Source: Herbidospora sakaeratensis (GTDB lineage Bacteria > Actinomycetota > Actinomycetes > Streptosporangiales > Streptosporangiaceae). Taken from it: a stretch of DNA of 64,000 nt. The stretch's first letter is position 1. The number at the start of each line of letters is the position of its first letter. Of this stretch, positions 51,248 through 60,088 are shown piece by piece. The notes under the pieces are model-generated. The model ran no database searches. It had not been told where the DNA came from and saw only the letters and a program-made list of their open reading frames with translations. The translations under genes were made by a program, and so were the position numbers. The stretch lies in assembly GCF_001570525.1 (NCBI RefSeq), contig NZ_BBXC01000007.1, forward strand, positions 1,062,679-1,126,678, given 5' to 3'.

Positions 51248-52042
51248 CTACCGTCCGTCGTGGCCGGGATCGACGTCGAAGGTGATCGCCCCCCGGAAGC
51301 CGTCGCCGTCCGGCACCGTGGCCATGACCATGGAGCTCCGGAAGATCGAGTCGTCGTCGTTCCGCGTGTCACGCCCGCCCCGCCCGGCGTAGGGGCCGGC
51401 GGCCAGCACCGCGTCGTTGCGCGCCTCGTCGAACATGACCTGGGTGGTGAGCGTCCGGTCGTTCCCGACGTGGACCATGGCGTGGACGTGCACGGTCCGC
51501 CCCCGGTACCACCCCGGCCAGATGGTGGTGAACACCACGATCCCGTCGGCCCCGGTCACCTGGGCGCCCCGCAGATACCGCTCGTCGTCGGTCGGCACGA
51601 GATCGCCCATGCCGCCGCCGGGTCCGCCCGTCGAGGCGGACTCCGCGCCCGAATAGAGGCCGCCCGCGTCGCAGTGCCAGATCTCCACGACCGCGTCCTT
51701 CAGCGGTTCGCACGTCTCGCTGTCGCGCACCCGGATCGCCAGGTCGAGCAGGGTCCCGGGCCGGTCCTCGCGGATGTCCGACCTGATCTTGTCCGCGTCG
51801 AAGTAGTAGGGCCCCGGGGTGGTGGAGGGCGTCAGCGCGCACGCGCCGGAGGAGTCGAGGAGCGCCGCCAGGTCGCCCGGAACGGCCTGGGGCGTGATGG
51901 TCGCGGTCGCGCCCGTGGAGGTCGTCACCGGAGTGGACCCGCCGGACCCGCACGCCGCGAGCAGCGCGCCGAGCCCGATCGAACCCACCCCGGCGATCAT
52001 CGTGCGCCGGCTGACCCGGCGGCCTTCGTCGTGGTCTGTCAT
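51248..52042 (-). CDS. Tat-lipoprotein intradiol ring-cleavage dioxygenase-like protein
   Basis: A 264-residue protein. The twin-arginine leader (VSRRTMIAGVGSIGLGALLAAC) ends in a lipobox LAAC, so it is exported folded and lipid-anchored. The catalytic core has PGPYYFDADKIRSDIRED, EIWHCDAGG and WPGWYRGRTVHVHAM. Tyr, Tyr and the HVH pair fit the Fe(III) ligands of intradiol dioxygenases. Extracytoplasmic members of this family are known from actinobacteria and act on catecholic compounds. The ATG at 52042 was chosen; a GTG nine bases upstream is also possible. Confidence 0.85.
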   Translation of the reverse strand: MTDHDEGRRVSRRTMIAGVGSIGLGALLAACGSGGSTPVTTSTGATATITPQAVPGDLAALLDSSGACALTPSTTPGPYYFDADKIRSDIREDRPGTLLDLAIRVRDSETCEPLKDAVVEIWHCDAGGLYSGAESASTGGPGGGMGDLVPTDDERYLRGAQVTGADGIVVFTTIWPGWYRGRTVHVHAMVHVGNDRTLTTQVMFDEARNDAVLAAGPYAGRGGRDTRNDDDSIFRSSMVMATVPDGDGFRGAITFDVDPGHDGR

Positions 52043-52124
52043 GACGGTCACGCTAGGAACCGCACATGAGCGAGACGTGAGAGCAGTCCTAGGATCTACT
52101 TTGTAAAGGCGTCATAAGGGGAGA

Positions 52125-53723
52125 TCACGTCGACCCCGCCGGCTCCAGGTCGTCCTTCACCTCGGGATCCCCGGCGTCGGCGGTGTAGTCGCGCGGGCGG
52201 GTCGCGTCGACCCCCTCCGCCGACCCGAGCCGCCGGGCCGCCACGGTCGCCAGCGCCGCCACCGCCAGGTTGACGATCAGCGCCAGGAACCCGGCGTAGA
52301 CCGTCATCGGCGTGTCGAAGCCGAGCTTGCTCAGCGGGAACGCCGACCCGCCGAAGTGGGCGTGGTTGTTGGCCGGGTTCGCGATGTTGTAGAGCAGCAC
52401 CATCCCGGCCGTCATCCCGGCCGTCCAGCCCGCGATCAGCCCCACCCGGTGGAACCACCGGGTATACAGCCCCAGCGCCACCGACGGCAGCGTCTGCAGG
52501 ATGATCACCCCGCCGATCAGCTGCAGGTCGATGGAGAACTGCGGGTCGATCAGCAGGATGCAGAGCACCGCGCCCACCTTGACGACCAGCGAGGTCAGCT
52601 TGCTGACCCGGGCCTCCTGGGCGTCGGTGGCGTCGCGCCGCAGGTACTCCTTGTAGATGTTGCGGGTGAACAGGTTCGCCGCCGCGATCGACATGATCGC
52701 GGCCGGGACCAGCGCGCCGATGCCGATGGCCGCGAACGCGACGCCGGTGAACCAGTCGGGGAACATCTGGTCGAACAGCTGCGGCACGACCGTGTTCACG
52801 TCGGTGCCGATCGGGGTGACCCCGGCCGCGATGGCCATGTAGCCGAGCAGCGCGATGAGCCCCAGCAGCAGGCTGTAGGCCGGCAGCGCCGACATGTTCC
52901 GCTTGATCACGTCGCGCGACCGCGAGGCGAGCACCCCGGTCACGCTGTGCGGGTAGAGGAACAGCGCCATCGCCGACCCCAGCGCCAGGGTGACGTACTG
53001 GAGCTGGTTGTTGGCGTTGAGCAGGGTCCCGTCGCCGGGCGCGGGGGTCTTGGCGAACTTGGCGTCGGCCGCGTCGAAGATCGACCCGAACCCGCCGAGC
53101 CGCGCCGGGATGTAGATCACCGCGACCAGGATCACGACGTAGATCAGGATGTCCTTCACGAACGCGATCAGCGCCGGGGCCCGCAGCCCGCTCTGGTAGG
53201 TGTACGCCGCCAGGATCGCGAACGCGATGATCAGCGGCAGGTCGCCGGTCACCCCCATCGTCTTCAGCACGGCCTCGATGCCGATGAGCTGGAGCGCGAT
53301 GTACGGCATCGTCGCCACGATCCCGGTGATGGCCACCAGCAGCGCCAGCGTCGGCGAGCCGAACCGCACCCGCACGAAGTCGGCGGGCGTCACCAGCCCG
53401 TGCACGTGCGACACCGACCAGAGCCGGATCAGCACCAGCATGACCAGCGGATAGGTGATGACCGTGTAGGGCACCGCGAAGAACCCGGTCGCCCCGGCCC
53501 CGAACAGCAGCGCCGGCACCGCCACGAACGTGTAGGCCGTGTAGAGGTCCCCGCCGACCAGGAACCACGTGATCCACGACCCGAAGTTGCGCCCGCCCAG
53601 CCCCCACTCGTTGAGCGAGGCCAGGTTGTCGGCCCGCCGCCAGCGGGCCGCGACGAAGCCCATCCCGCTGACCAGCAGGAACAGGGCGGTGAAGATGACG
53701 ATCTCGGTGATGTGCTCGTTCAT
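52125..53723 (-). CDS. Sodium:solute symporter
   Basis: A 532-residue SSS family protein with 13 predicted helices, related to ActP/MctC monocarboxylate symporters (GLVTPADFVRVRFGSPTLAL, YTYQSGLRAPALIAFVKD, AIGIGALVPAAIMSIAAANLF). The long cytoplasmic tail is acidic. Its ATG overlaps the DUF3311 stop by 4 bp. It probably imports acetate, pyruvate or another short acid with Na+. Confidence 0.9.
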   Translation of the reverse strand: MNEHITEIVIFTALFLLVSGMGFVAARWRRADNLASLNEWGLGGRNFGSWITWFLVGGDLYTAYTFVAVPALLFGAGATGFFAVPYTVITYPLVMLVLIRLWSVSHVHGLVTPADFVRVRFGSPTLALLVAITGIVATMPYIALQLIGIEAVLKTMGVTGDLPLIIAFAILAAYTYQSGLRAPALIAFVKDILIYVVILVAVIYIPARLGGFGSIFDAADAKFAKTPAPGDGTLLNANNQLQYVTLALGSAMALFLYPHSVTGVLASRSRDVIKRNMSALPAYSLLLGLIALLGYMAIAAGVTPIGTDVNTVVPQLFDQMFPDWFTGVAFAAIGIGALVPAAIMSIAAANLFTRNIYKEYLRRDATDAQEARVSKLTSLVVKVGAVLCILLIDPQFSIDLQLIGGVIILQTLPSVALGLYTRWFHRVGLIAGWTAGMTAGMVLLYNIANPANNHAHFGGSAFPLSKLGFDTPMTVYAGFLALIVNLAVAALATVAARRLGSAEGVDATRPRDYTADAGDPEVKDDLEPAGST

Positions 53724-53926
53724 CGGCGGGTCACCCGGTAGACGATCAGGGTCGCCGACACGCTGATGACCAGGAAGGCGAGCTGCAGCCAGTAGAACAG
53801 CGGAACGCCGAACAGCCGGGGCTCCTCATGGTTGAACAGGGCCGGCACCAGCGGGATGACGATCGCGGGCAGCAGGACCCAGTTCCAGCGGCTGCGGTCC
53901 GATCTGGGGGAGCGTGGATCCGTCAA
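53720..53926 (-). CDS. DUF3311 small membrane protein, symporter partner
   Basis: A 68-residue protein with two helices (WVLLPAIVIPLVPALF and LFYWLQLAFLVISVSATLIVY). DUF3311 proteins are typically encoded just before SSS symporters and are thought to form a small subunit. The TTG at 53926 was chosen because GGAAGGAG sits 4-8 bp upstream and earlier codons look non-coding. Confidence 0.82.
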   Translation of the reverse strand: MTDPRSPRSDRSRWNWVLLPAIVIPLVPALFNHEEPRLFGVPLFYWLQLAFLVISVSATLIVYRVTRR

Positions 53927-53965
53927 CGGACTCTCCTTCCGACAGGTTGTCGATTGGAGCGTAAA

Positions 53966-53979
53966 GTGACGGGTGTCAC
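53966..53979. promoter_or_regulatory. CRP-like site GTGA-N6-TCAC
   Basis: GTGACGGGTGTCAC matches the cAMP-receptor-protein consensus core (GTGA-N6-TCAC). It lies 40-53 bp upstream of the DUF3311-symporter start, next to a TACGCT -10-like element. CRP control of acetate symporter operons is known in actinobacteria. Here it is inferred from sequence only. The position between probable -35 and -10 elements would favour repression. Confidence 0.45.
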
Positions 53980-54045
53980 AGGTGGAGCTCCCATCGACGA
54001 GCGGCAGCCTGGACGCGCCGAGCGGTCGTGGGTCGGGCCATTCGC

Positions 54046-54074
54046 CCGACATGTGGAGTCCGGCGTGTTATTGT
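54046..54074 (+). promoter_or_regulatory. Predicted trp promoter
   Basis: CCGACA (54046-54051), 17 bp, then TATTGT (54069-54074) form a plausible sigma-70-type promoter. The expected start point, 7 bp downstream, is at about 54081, one base before the trpL ATG. The leader peptide would then be translated from a leaderless transcript. Confidence 0.5.
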
Positions 54075-54081
54075 GTGCCGC

Positions 54082-54117
54082 ATGCGAATTCCTCAGCAGC
54101 AGTGGTGGCGCCGCTAG
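54082..54117 (+). CDS. trpL: trp operon leader peptide MRIPQQQWWRR
   Basis: An 11-codon frame, ATG to TAG, holds two adjacent tryptophan codons (54103-54108). It sits 108 bp before the trpE-trpG start and in front of a strong terminator hairpin. This is the classic layout of a ribosome-mediated trp attenuator. The peptide is only a sensor of charged tRNA-Trp. Confidence 0.88.
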   Translation: MRIPQQQWWRR

Positions 54118-54180
54118 CAGGCGGCCCTCAGCTCAGGTTTTCGCGAAATCGAAACAGGCCGCCCCGGGATTGGGCGGCCT
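54110..54180 (+). terminator. trp attenuator with alternative stems
   Basis: Terminator stem: AGGCCGCCC (54156-54164) pairs perfectly with GGGCGGCCT (54172-54180) and is followed by TCTGTGTTTC. Antiterminator: GGCGGCC (54120-54126) can pair with GGCCGCC (54157-54163), removing the terminator's left arm. Pause stem: GCCGC (54110-54114) pairs with GCGGC (54121-54125). A ribosome stalled on the two Trp codons would mask the pause stem's left arm and favour the antiterminator. Confidence 0.85.
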
Positions 54181-54224
54181 TCTGTGTTTCCGCCCCCGGG
54201 GCATGAGTGGATCAAGGGGCGACA

Positions 54225-56348
54225 GTGGAGACCAGCGGTTACACCACGGCGGGCGGCATCGGGGTCGAGCGCGTGGTGCGCGCCGTGCCCGAGGCGGCCC
54301 TCGACGAGATCGTCGACTCGCTCGGCACTCGCCGGGGCGGGGCGTTCTCCTCGGGCATGGACTATCCGGGCAGGTACAGCCGATGGGCCTTCGGCTACGC
54401 CGATCCCTGCCTGGAGCTCGTCGCGCGGGGCCGCCGCATCTCGGCCCGCGCGCTCAACGACCGGGGCGCCGTCGTGCTCCCCGCCGTCGCGGCCTGTCTC
54501 CGCGCCGCCGGTGAGGTCGTCGGCACGCCCACCGCCACCTACACCGAGGTCGAGGTGCGCCAGTCCGACGAGTGGCTGCCGGAGGAGATGCGCTCGCGCC
54601 GGCCCACCGTCTTCACCGCGATCCGCGAGGTCATCGCCGCGTTCAAGGGCGACGACCAGCACCTGGGCCTCTACGGCGCGTTCGGCTACGACCTGGCCTT
54701 CCAGTTCGAGCCGATCCGCTACGAGCTCACCCGTCCCGACGACCAGCGCGACCTGGTCCTCCACCTGCCCGACCGCCTCGTGGTGATCGACCGGGTGAAG
54801 GAGACCGTGCTGGAGTACTCCTACGAGTTCGTGTACGAGGGCGCGAGCACGAAGGGCCTGCCCCGCAGCGGCGACTCCCGCGAACTGGTCAAGGCGACCG
54901 AGATCCCGGCCGACCCGGTCAGGGGCGCCTACGCCGACGTCGTCGCCAAGGCCAAGGAGAAGTTCCGGCGCGGCGACCTGTTCGAGGTCGTGCCCGGCCA
55001 GGTCTTCCACGCCCCCTGCGACGACCCGCCCGCCTTCTACCGCGGCCTGCGCACCAGCAACCCGGCGCCCTACGAGTTCATCCTCAGCCTCGGCGACGGC
55101 GAGCACCTGGTGGGGGCCTCGCCCGAGATGTACGTCCGGGTCAGCGGCGAGCGGGTGGAGACCTGCCCGATCTCCGGCACCATCGCCCGGGGCGCCAACC
55201 CGGTCGAGGACGCCGAGGCGATCCGCACCCTCCTGTCCAGCGTGAAGGAGGAGTCGGAGCTGACCATGTGCACCGACGTCGACCGCAACGACAAGTCGCG
55301 CATCTGCGTGCCGGGTTCGGTCAAGGTCATCGGCCGCCGCCAGATCGAGATGTACTCCCGGCTGATCCACACCGTCGACCACATCGAGGGCTACCTGCGC
55401 CCCGAGTTCGACGCCCTCGACGCCTTCCTCACCCACATGTGGGCGGTCACCGTCACGGGCGCCCCGAAGACGTGGGCGATGCAGTTCATCGAGGACCACG
55501 AGGCCACCACCCGCCGCTGGTACGGCGGCGCGGTCGGCTTCATCGGCTTCGACGGCTCCATGAACACCGGCCTGACCCTGCGCACCGCCCAGATCAAGAA
55601 CGGCGTGGCGACGGTCCGGGCGGGCGCGACCCTGCTGGTCGACTCCGACCCCGACGCCGAGGAGCGCGAGACCGAGCTCAAGGCCAGCGCCCTGCTGGGC
55701 GCGCTGGCGGCGGTCGGCCGGGGCGAGGTGGCCCAGGAGGCCGTCGCGGCCGAGCAGCCGGGCGAGGGCCACACCGTGCTCCTCGTCGACTACGAGGACT
55801 CGTTCGTCAACACCCTGGCCGACTACTTCCGCCAGCAGGGCGCCAAGGTCGTCACCCTGCGCCACGGCTTCCCGACGGCGATGATCGAGGAGATCGCGCC
55901 GACCCTCGTGGTGCTCTCGCCCGGCCCCGGCTGGCCGTCCGACTTCGGCACCGACCGGCTCGTCGCGGCCCTCTACGAGCGCGGCCTGCCGGTCTTCGGG
56001 GTCTGCCTCGGGCTGCAGGCGATGGTCGAGCAGGCGGGCGGGCAGCTCGACCTGCTGCCCTACCCCGAGCACGGCAAGCGCGGGCAGATCAAGCGCGAGG
56101 GCGACAGCGCGCTGCTGGCCGGGCTGCCCGAGACGTTCACCGCCGCCCGCTACCACTCGGTGCACGCCAAGCACCCGGGCGTGCAGGGCTTCACGGTCAC
56201 GGCGGCGACCTCCGACGGCGCGGTCATGGCCATCGAAGATCCGGCCAACCGCCGGTTCGGGGTGCAGTTCCACCCCGAGTCGATCCTCACCACCGAGGGC
56301 GGCGCGGGCGCGAAGATCATCGCCAACGTGCTCAGGCTGGCCCGGTAA
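54225..56348 (+). CDS. trpE(G): Fused anthranilate synthase TrpE-TrpG
   Basis: A 707-residue bifunctional enzyme turning chorismate and glutamine into anthranilate. The TrpE part (about residues 1-490) has RRGDLFEVVPGQVF, the catalytic GASPEMYVRV, PISGTIARGANP and DVDRNDKSRIC. The TrpG part (about 515-707) has VLSPGPGWPSDF, the cysteine nucleophile in VFGVCLGLQAM and the His-Glu of FHPESILTT. The GTG at 54225 was chosen for its AAGGGG site; a GTG at 54207 is the alternative. The attenuator upstream makes expression depend on Trp-tRNA charging. No other trp genes are next to it. Confidence 0.94.
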   Translation: METSGYTTAGGIGVERVVRAVPEAALDEIVDSLGTRRGGAFSSGMDYPGRYSRWAFGYADPCLELVARGRRISARALNDRGAVVLPAVAACLRAAGEVVGTPTATYTEVEVRQSDEWLPEEMRSRRPTVFTAIREVIAAFKGDDQHLGLYGAFGYDLAFQFEPIRYELTRPDDQRDLVLHLPDRLVVIDRVKETVLEYSYEFVYEGASTKGLPRSGDSRELVKATEIPADPVRGAYADVVAKAKEKFRRGDLFEVVPGQVFHAPCDDPPAFYRGLRTSNPAPYEFILSLGDGEHLVGASPEMYVRVSGERVETCPISGTIARGANPVEDAEAIRTLLSSVKEESELTMCTDVDRNDKSRICVPGSVKVIGRRQIEMYSRLIHTVDHIEGYLRPEFDALDAFLTHMWAVTVTGAPKTWAMQFIEDHEATTRRWYGGAVGFIGFDGSMNTGLTLRTAQIKNGVATVRAGATLLVDSDPDAEERETELKASALLGALAAVGRGEVAQEAVAAEQPGEGHTVLLVDYEDSFVNTLADYFRQQGAKVVTLRHGFPTAMIEEIAPTLVVLSPGPGWPSDFGTDRLVAALYERGLPVFGVCLGLQAMVEQAGGQLDLLPYPEHGKRGQIKREGDSALLAGLPETFTAARYHSVHAKHPGVQGFTVTAATSDGAVMAIEDPANRRFGVQFHPESILTTEGGAGAKIIANVLRLAR

Positions 56349-56428
56349 AGATCGCACCGATCGCCTGACCGCCCGGCGTCACCGGCCCTAGAGTCTCGTC
56401 CCTGCCGAAACCGAGGGGGACGAGGGAA

Positions 56429-57544
56429 ATGACGCCGGTGCTGCCGGGTCCGGTCCGGGCGGCGCTGACGGCGCCCCTGGTCGACCACCACTGCCAGGGG
56501 GTGCGCCGCGACGACCTGGTCAGGGCCCAGTTCGAGACGCTGATCACCCGGGCGGGCCATCCCGCGCCGCCCGGGACCACCCATTTCGACACCCCCGAGG
56601 GCGTGGCGATCCGGCGCTGGTGCGCGCCCGTCCTGGGGCTCGAACCGCACGCGCCGGCCGCCGTCTACCTGGCCCGCCGGGCCGAACTGGGGGCCGCGGA
56701 GGTCAACCGGGCGCTGCTGCGGGCCGCCGGCGTCGTCGCCTTCCTGGTCGACACCGGCACGGAGTCCTCGCCCGACCTGCTGTCGGTGGCCGAGACCGGG
56801 CGGCTCGGCGGCGCGGCCTCCGACGAGATCGTCCGGCTCGAACGGGTCGAGCAGGACGTCGCGGAAGAGGGGCTGAGCGCGCCCGCCTACCTCGACCGGC
56901 TGCGGACCGAGGTCGCCGCGCGGGCCTCCCGGGCGGTCGGGTTGTCGACCGTGATCGGCTACCGCTGCGGCCTGGACGTCGATCCGGTCCGCCCGGCGCG
57001 CGGGGCCGTGCTGGCGGCGGCCGGACGGCGGGCCGCCGAGCCGAAGAGGCCGCTCACCGACCCGGTGCTGCTGCGCCACCTGCTCTGGACCGGCGTCGAC
57101 GTCGCCCGGGAGCGGGCGATGCCGCTGCAGATCCCGTGCGGCCACTCGGGGGTCGACCTGGGGGTGCTGCACCGGTCCGATCCGACCGCGCTGGCCCCCT
57201 TCGTCAAGGCGCTCGGGCCGCTCGGGGTGCCGGTCATCCTGCTGCACTGCTCGCCGTACGAGCGGGCGGCCGCGTTCCTGGCCGCCGCGTTCCCGCACGT
57301 GCACATCGACGTGCGCGACGGGCTCGCCGAGGTGCTCGGCCTCGCGCCGTTCCACAAGATCATGTTCGGCTCGGGCGGCTGGGGCGTCGCCGAGACCGTC
57401 TACCTGGGCGCCCTGCGGCACCGGACCGTGCTGGCCCGCGAACTGGCCGCCCGCATCGAGGCCGGCGACTGGTCGGGCGGCGACGCGGAACGGGTCGCGG
57501 GGATGATCGGCTCGGGAAACGCTCGTCGGATCTACCGACTTTAA
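56429..57544 (+). CDS. Amidohydrolase (FluG N-domain-like)
   Basis: A 371-residue TIM-barrel metal-dependent hydrolase. LVDHHCQGV near the N-terminus (residues 17-25) supplies a modified HxH-like site. MPLQIPCGHSG, VILLHCSPYER and KIMFGSGGW carry later His and Asp-like positions. It resembles the amidohydrolase part of FluG-like proteins, often located near glutamine-synthetase-like genes. None is adjacent here. The substrate is unknown. The ATG follows GAGGGAA. Confidence 0.8.
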   Translation: MTPVLPGPVRAALTAPLVDHHCQGVRRDDLVRAQFETLITRAGHPAPPGTTHFDTPEGVAIRRWCAPVLGLEPHAPAAVYLARRAELGAAEVNRALLRAAGVVAFLVDTGTESSPDLLSVAETGRLGGAASDEIVRLERVEQDVAEEGLSAPAYLDRLRTEVAARASRAVGLSTVIGYRCGLDVDPVRPARGAVLAAAGRRAAEPKRPLTDPVLLRHLLWTGVDVARERAMPLQIPCGHSGVDLGVLHRSDPTALAPFVKALGPLGVPVILLHCSPYERAAAFLAAAFPHVHIDVRDGLAEVLGLAPFHKIMFGSGGWGVAETVYLGALRHRTVLARELAARIEAGDWSGGDAERVAGMIGSGNARRIYRL

Positions 57545-57598
57545 ATCCTCTTTAGGTAGGAGGAACGAGCAGATCTTGGCAGAAAGACTGAAAAGGCC

Positions 57599-58488
<890 letters not shown>

Positions 58489-58492
<4 letters not shown>

Positions 58493-59274
58493 CGAACCTG
58501 ATCCGCGCCGAGCTGCAGAAGCTCTTCACCACCCGCCTGTGGTGGGCGATGGCCCTGGTCATGTTCGCCTTCACCGCGTTCGGCCTGGCCTTCCTCATCG
58601 CCCAGGCCGGGGTGGCCCCCGCCAACGGCCAGCCGGGCCTGCCCGCGCTCGACGACCCGGCGTGGTTGCCGCTGGCCCTCAGCTTCGCCTCCGGGGCCAA
58701 CATCTTCACGATGATCCTCGGCATCGTGCTGATGACCAGCGAATACCGCTACCAGACGATCACCGGCACGTTCCTCACCACGCCCAAGCGCGGCCGCGTC
58801 ATCGCCGCCAAGCTCGGCGCCGGGGTGATCGTCGGGGTCTTCTTCGCGGTCATCTCGCTGCTGTTCACCGCCGTCGTCGCCATCACCGCCGTGCTCATCG
58901 GCGGCGGCTCGATCGACCTGACGGCCGGCCGCGTGCCGCAGCTCACCCTCGGGGTCTTCGCCACCCTGGTCCTGTACGCCCTGTTCGGCATCGGCCTCGG
59001 CGCGCTCGTGCGCAACCAGGTGGCCGCGCTGATCGGCGGCATCGTGTGGGCGTACGTGATCGAGTCGATCCTGGGCGCCTTCCCGGCCCTGCAGACGGTC
59101 GGCAAGTGGCTGCCCGGCGGGGCGGCGCAGGCGCTGATGAACATCGACTTCGACACCGGCCTCGGCGAGTCGAACCTGCTGCCCGCCTGGGGCGGCGCGC
59201 TCGTCCTGGTCGCCTACGCCCTGCTGTTCGCCCTCGTCGCCAACCTCACCACCACCCGCAGAGACATCACCTGA
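58489..59274 (+). CDS. ABC-2 family permease
   Basis: A 261-residue membrane protein with six helices (LWWAMALVMFAFTAFGLAFL, IFTMILGIVLMTSEYRYQTI, VIVGVFFAVISLLFTAVVAI, VLYALFGIGLGALV). The EYRYQTITGTFLTTPKRGRV motif region is typical of this permease group. It is coupled to the ATPase by overlap. The substrate is unknown. Confidence 0.88.
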
Positions 59275-59294
59275 GGTCGTTATGCTCGTGGCCC

Positions 59295-60005
59295 ATGGTG
59301 AAGTTGCAAAGTGAGGTAACCGTCGAGCTCGTCAAGCACAGCGCGTCCGACTCGGACGTGCTGTGGGCGGCCCGGGTCTCGACGGCGGGGGAGCAGTCGC
59401 TGGAGGAGATCCACAAGGATCCCGAACGGTCCAAGGGCCTGATCAACTTCCTGATGCGCGACCGGCACGGGTCGCCGTTCGAGCACAACTCGATGACCTT
59501 CTTCATCAGCGCGCCGATCTTCGTGTTCCGTGAGTTCCACCGCCACCGCGTGTGGTCCTACAACGAGGAGAGCGGCCGCTACCGGGAGTTGCAGCCGGTC
59601 TTCTACGTGCCCGGCCCCGACCGCAAGCTGGTGCAGGAGGGCCGTCCCGGCAAGTACGTGTTCGTCGACGGCACCCCCGAACAGCACGCCCTCGTCTCCG
59701 AGACGATGGAGGAGTCCTACCGGGCCTCCTACGCGGCGTACCAGAAGATGCTCGAGGCCGGAGTGGCCCGCGAGGTGGCGCGGGCCGTGCTCCCCGTCGG
59801 GTTGTTCTCCTCCATGTACGCCACCTGCAACGCCCGCGCGCTGATGCACTTCCTGTCGCTGCGCACCAAGGACGAACGGGCCGCCGTCCCGTCGTTCCCG
59901 CAGCGCGAGATCGAGATGGTGGCCGAGAAGATGGAGGCCCTGTGGGCCGGGCTGATGCCGATCACCCACGCCGCCTTCAACGCCAACGGACGGGTGTCCC
60001 CCTGA
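59295..60005 (+). CDS. thyX: FAD-dependent thymidylate synthase ThyX
   Basis: A 236-residue flavin-dependent enzyme methylating dUMP to dTMP with methylene-tetrahydrofolate and NADPH. The ThyX signature RHRxxSxNExSxRY is read as RHRVWSYNEESGRY. DRHGSPFEHNSMTFF and NARALMHFLSLRT are also conserved. The ATG at 59295 gives the standard N-terminus. It lies 20 bp after the ABC permease. Confidence 0.95.
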   Translation: MVKLQSEVTVELVKHSASDSDVLWAARVSTAGEQSLEEIHKDPERSKGLINFLMRDRHGSPFEHNSMTFFISAPIFVFREFHRHRVWSYNEESGRYRELQPVFYVPGPDRKLVQEGRPGKYVFVDGTPEQHALVSETMEESYRASYAAYQKMLEAGVAREVARAVLPVGLFSSMYATCNARALMHFLSLRTKDERAAVPSFPQREIEMVAEKMEALWAGLMPITHAAFNANGRVSP

Positions 60006-60015
60006 TTTGAGTATC

Positions 60016-60084
60016 GGGGTGCTCAGGCGCCCGGTGCGGGGCGGCTCCATTCTGCGATGACGAGCATCGCGGAAGGAGCACCCC
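60016..60084 (+). ncRNA. 5'-leader structure that may sequester the metzincin RBS
   Basis: GGGGTGCTC (60016-60024) is perfectly complementary to GAGCACCCC (60076-60084). The latter covers the last bases of the GGAAGGAG Shine-Dalgarno (60071-60078) and the spacer before the ATG at 60089. Inside lies a second hairpin, GCGATG-ACGAG-CATCGC (60054-60070), abutting the Shine-Dalgarno. Together these could close the ribosome-binding site until unfolded. A thermosensor or other cis-control is possible. The region is otherwise the gap between thyX and the metzincin gene. Confidence 0.4.
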
Positions 60085-60088
60085 CGAA

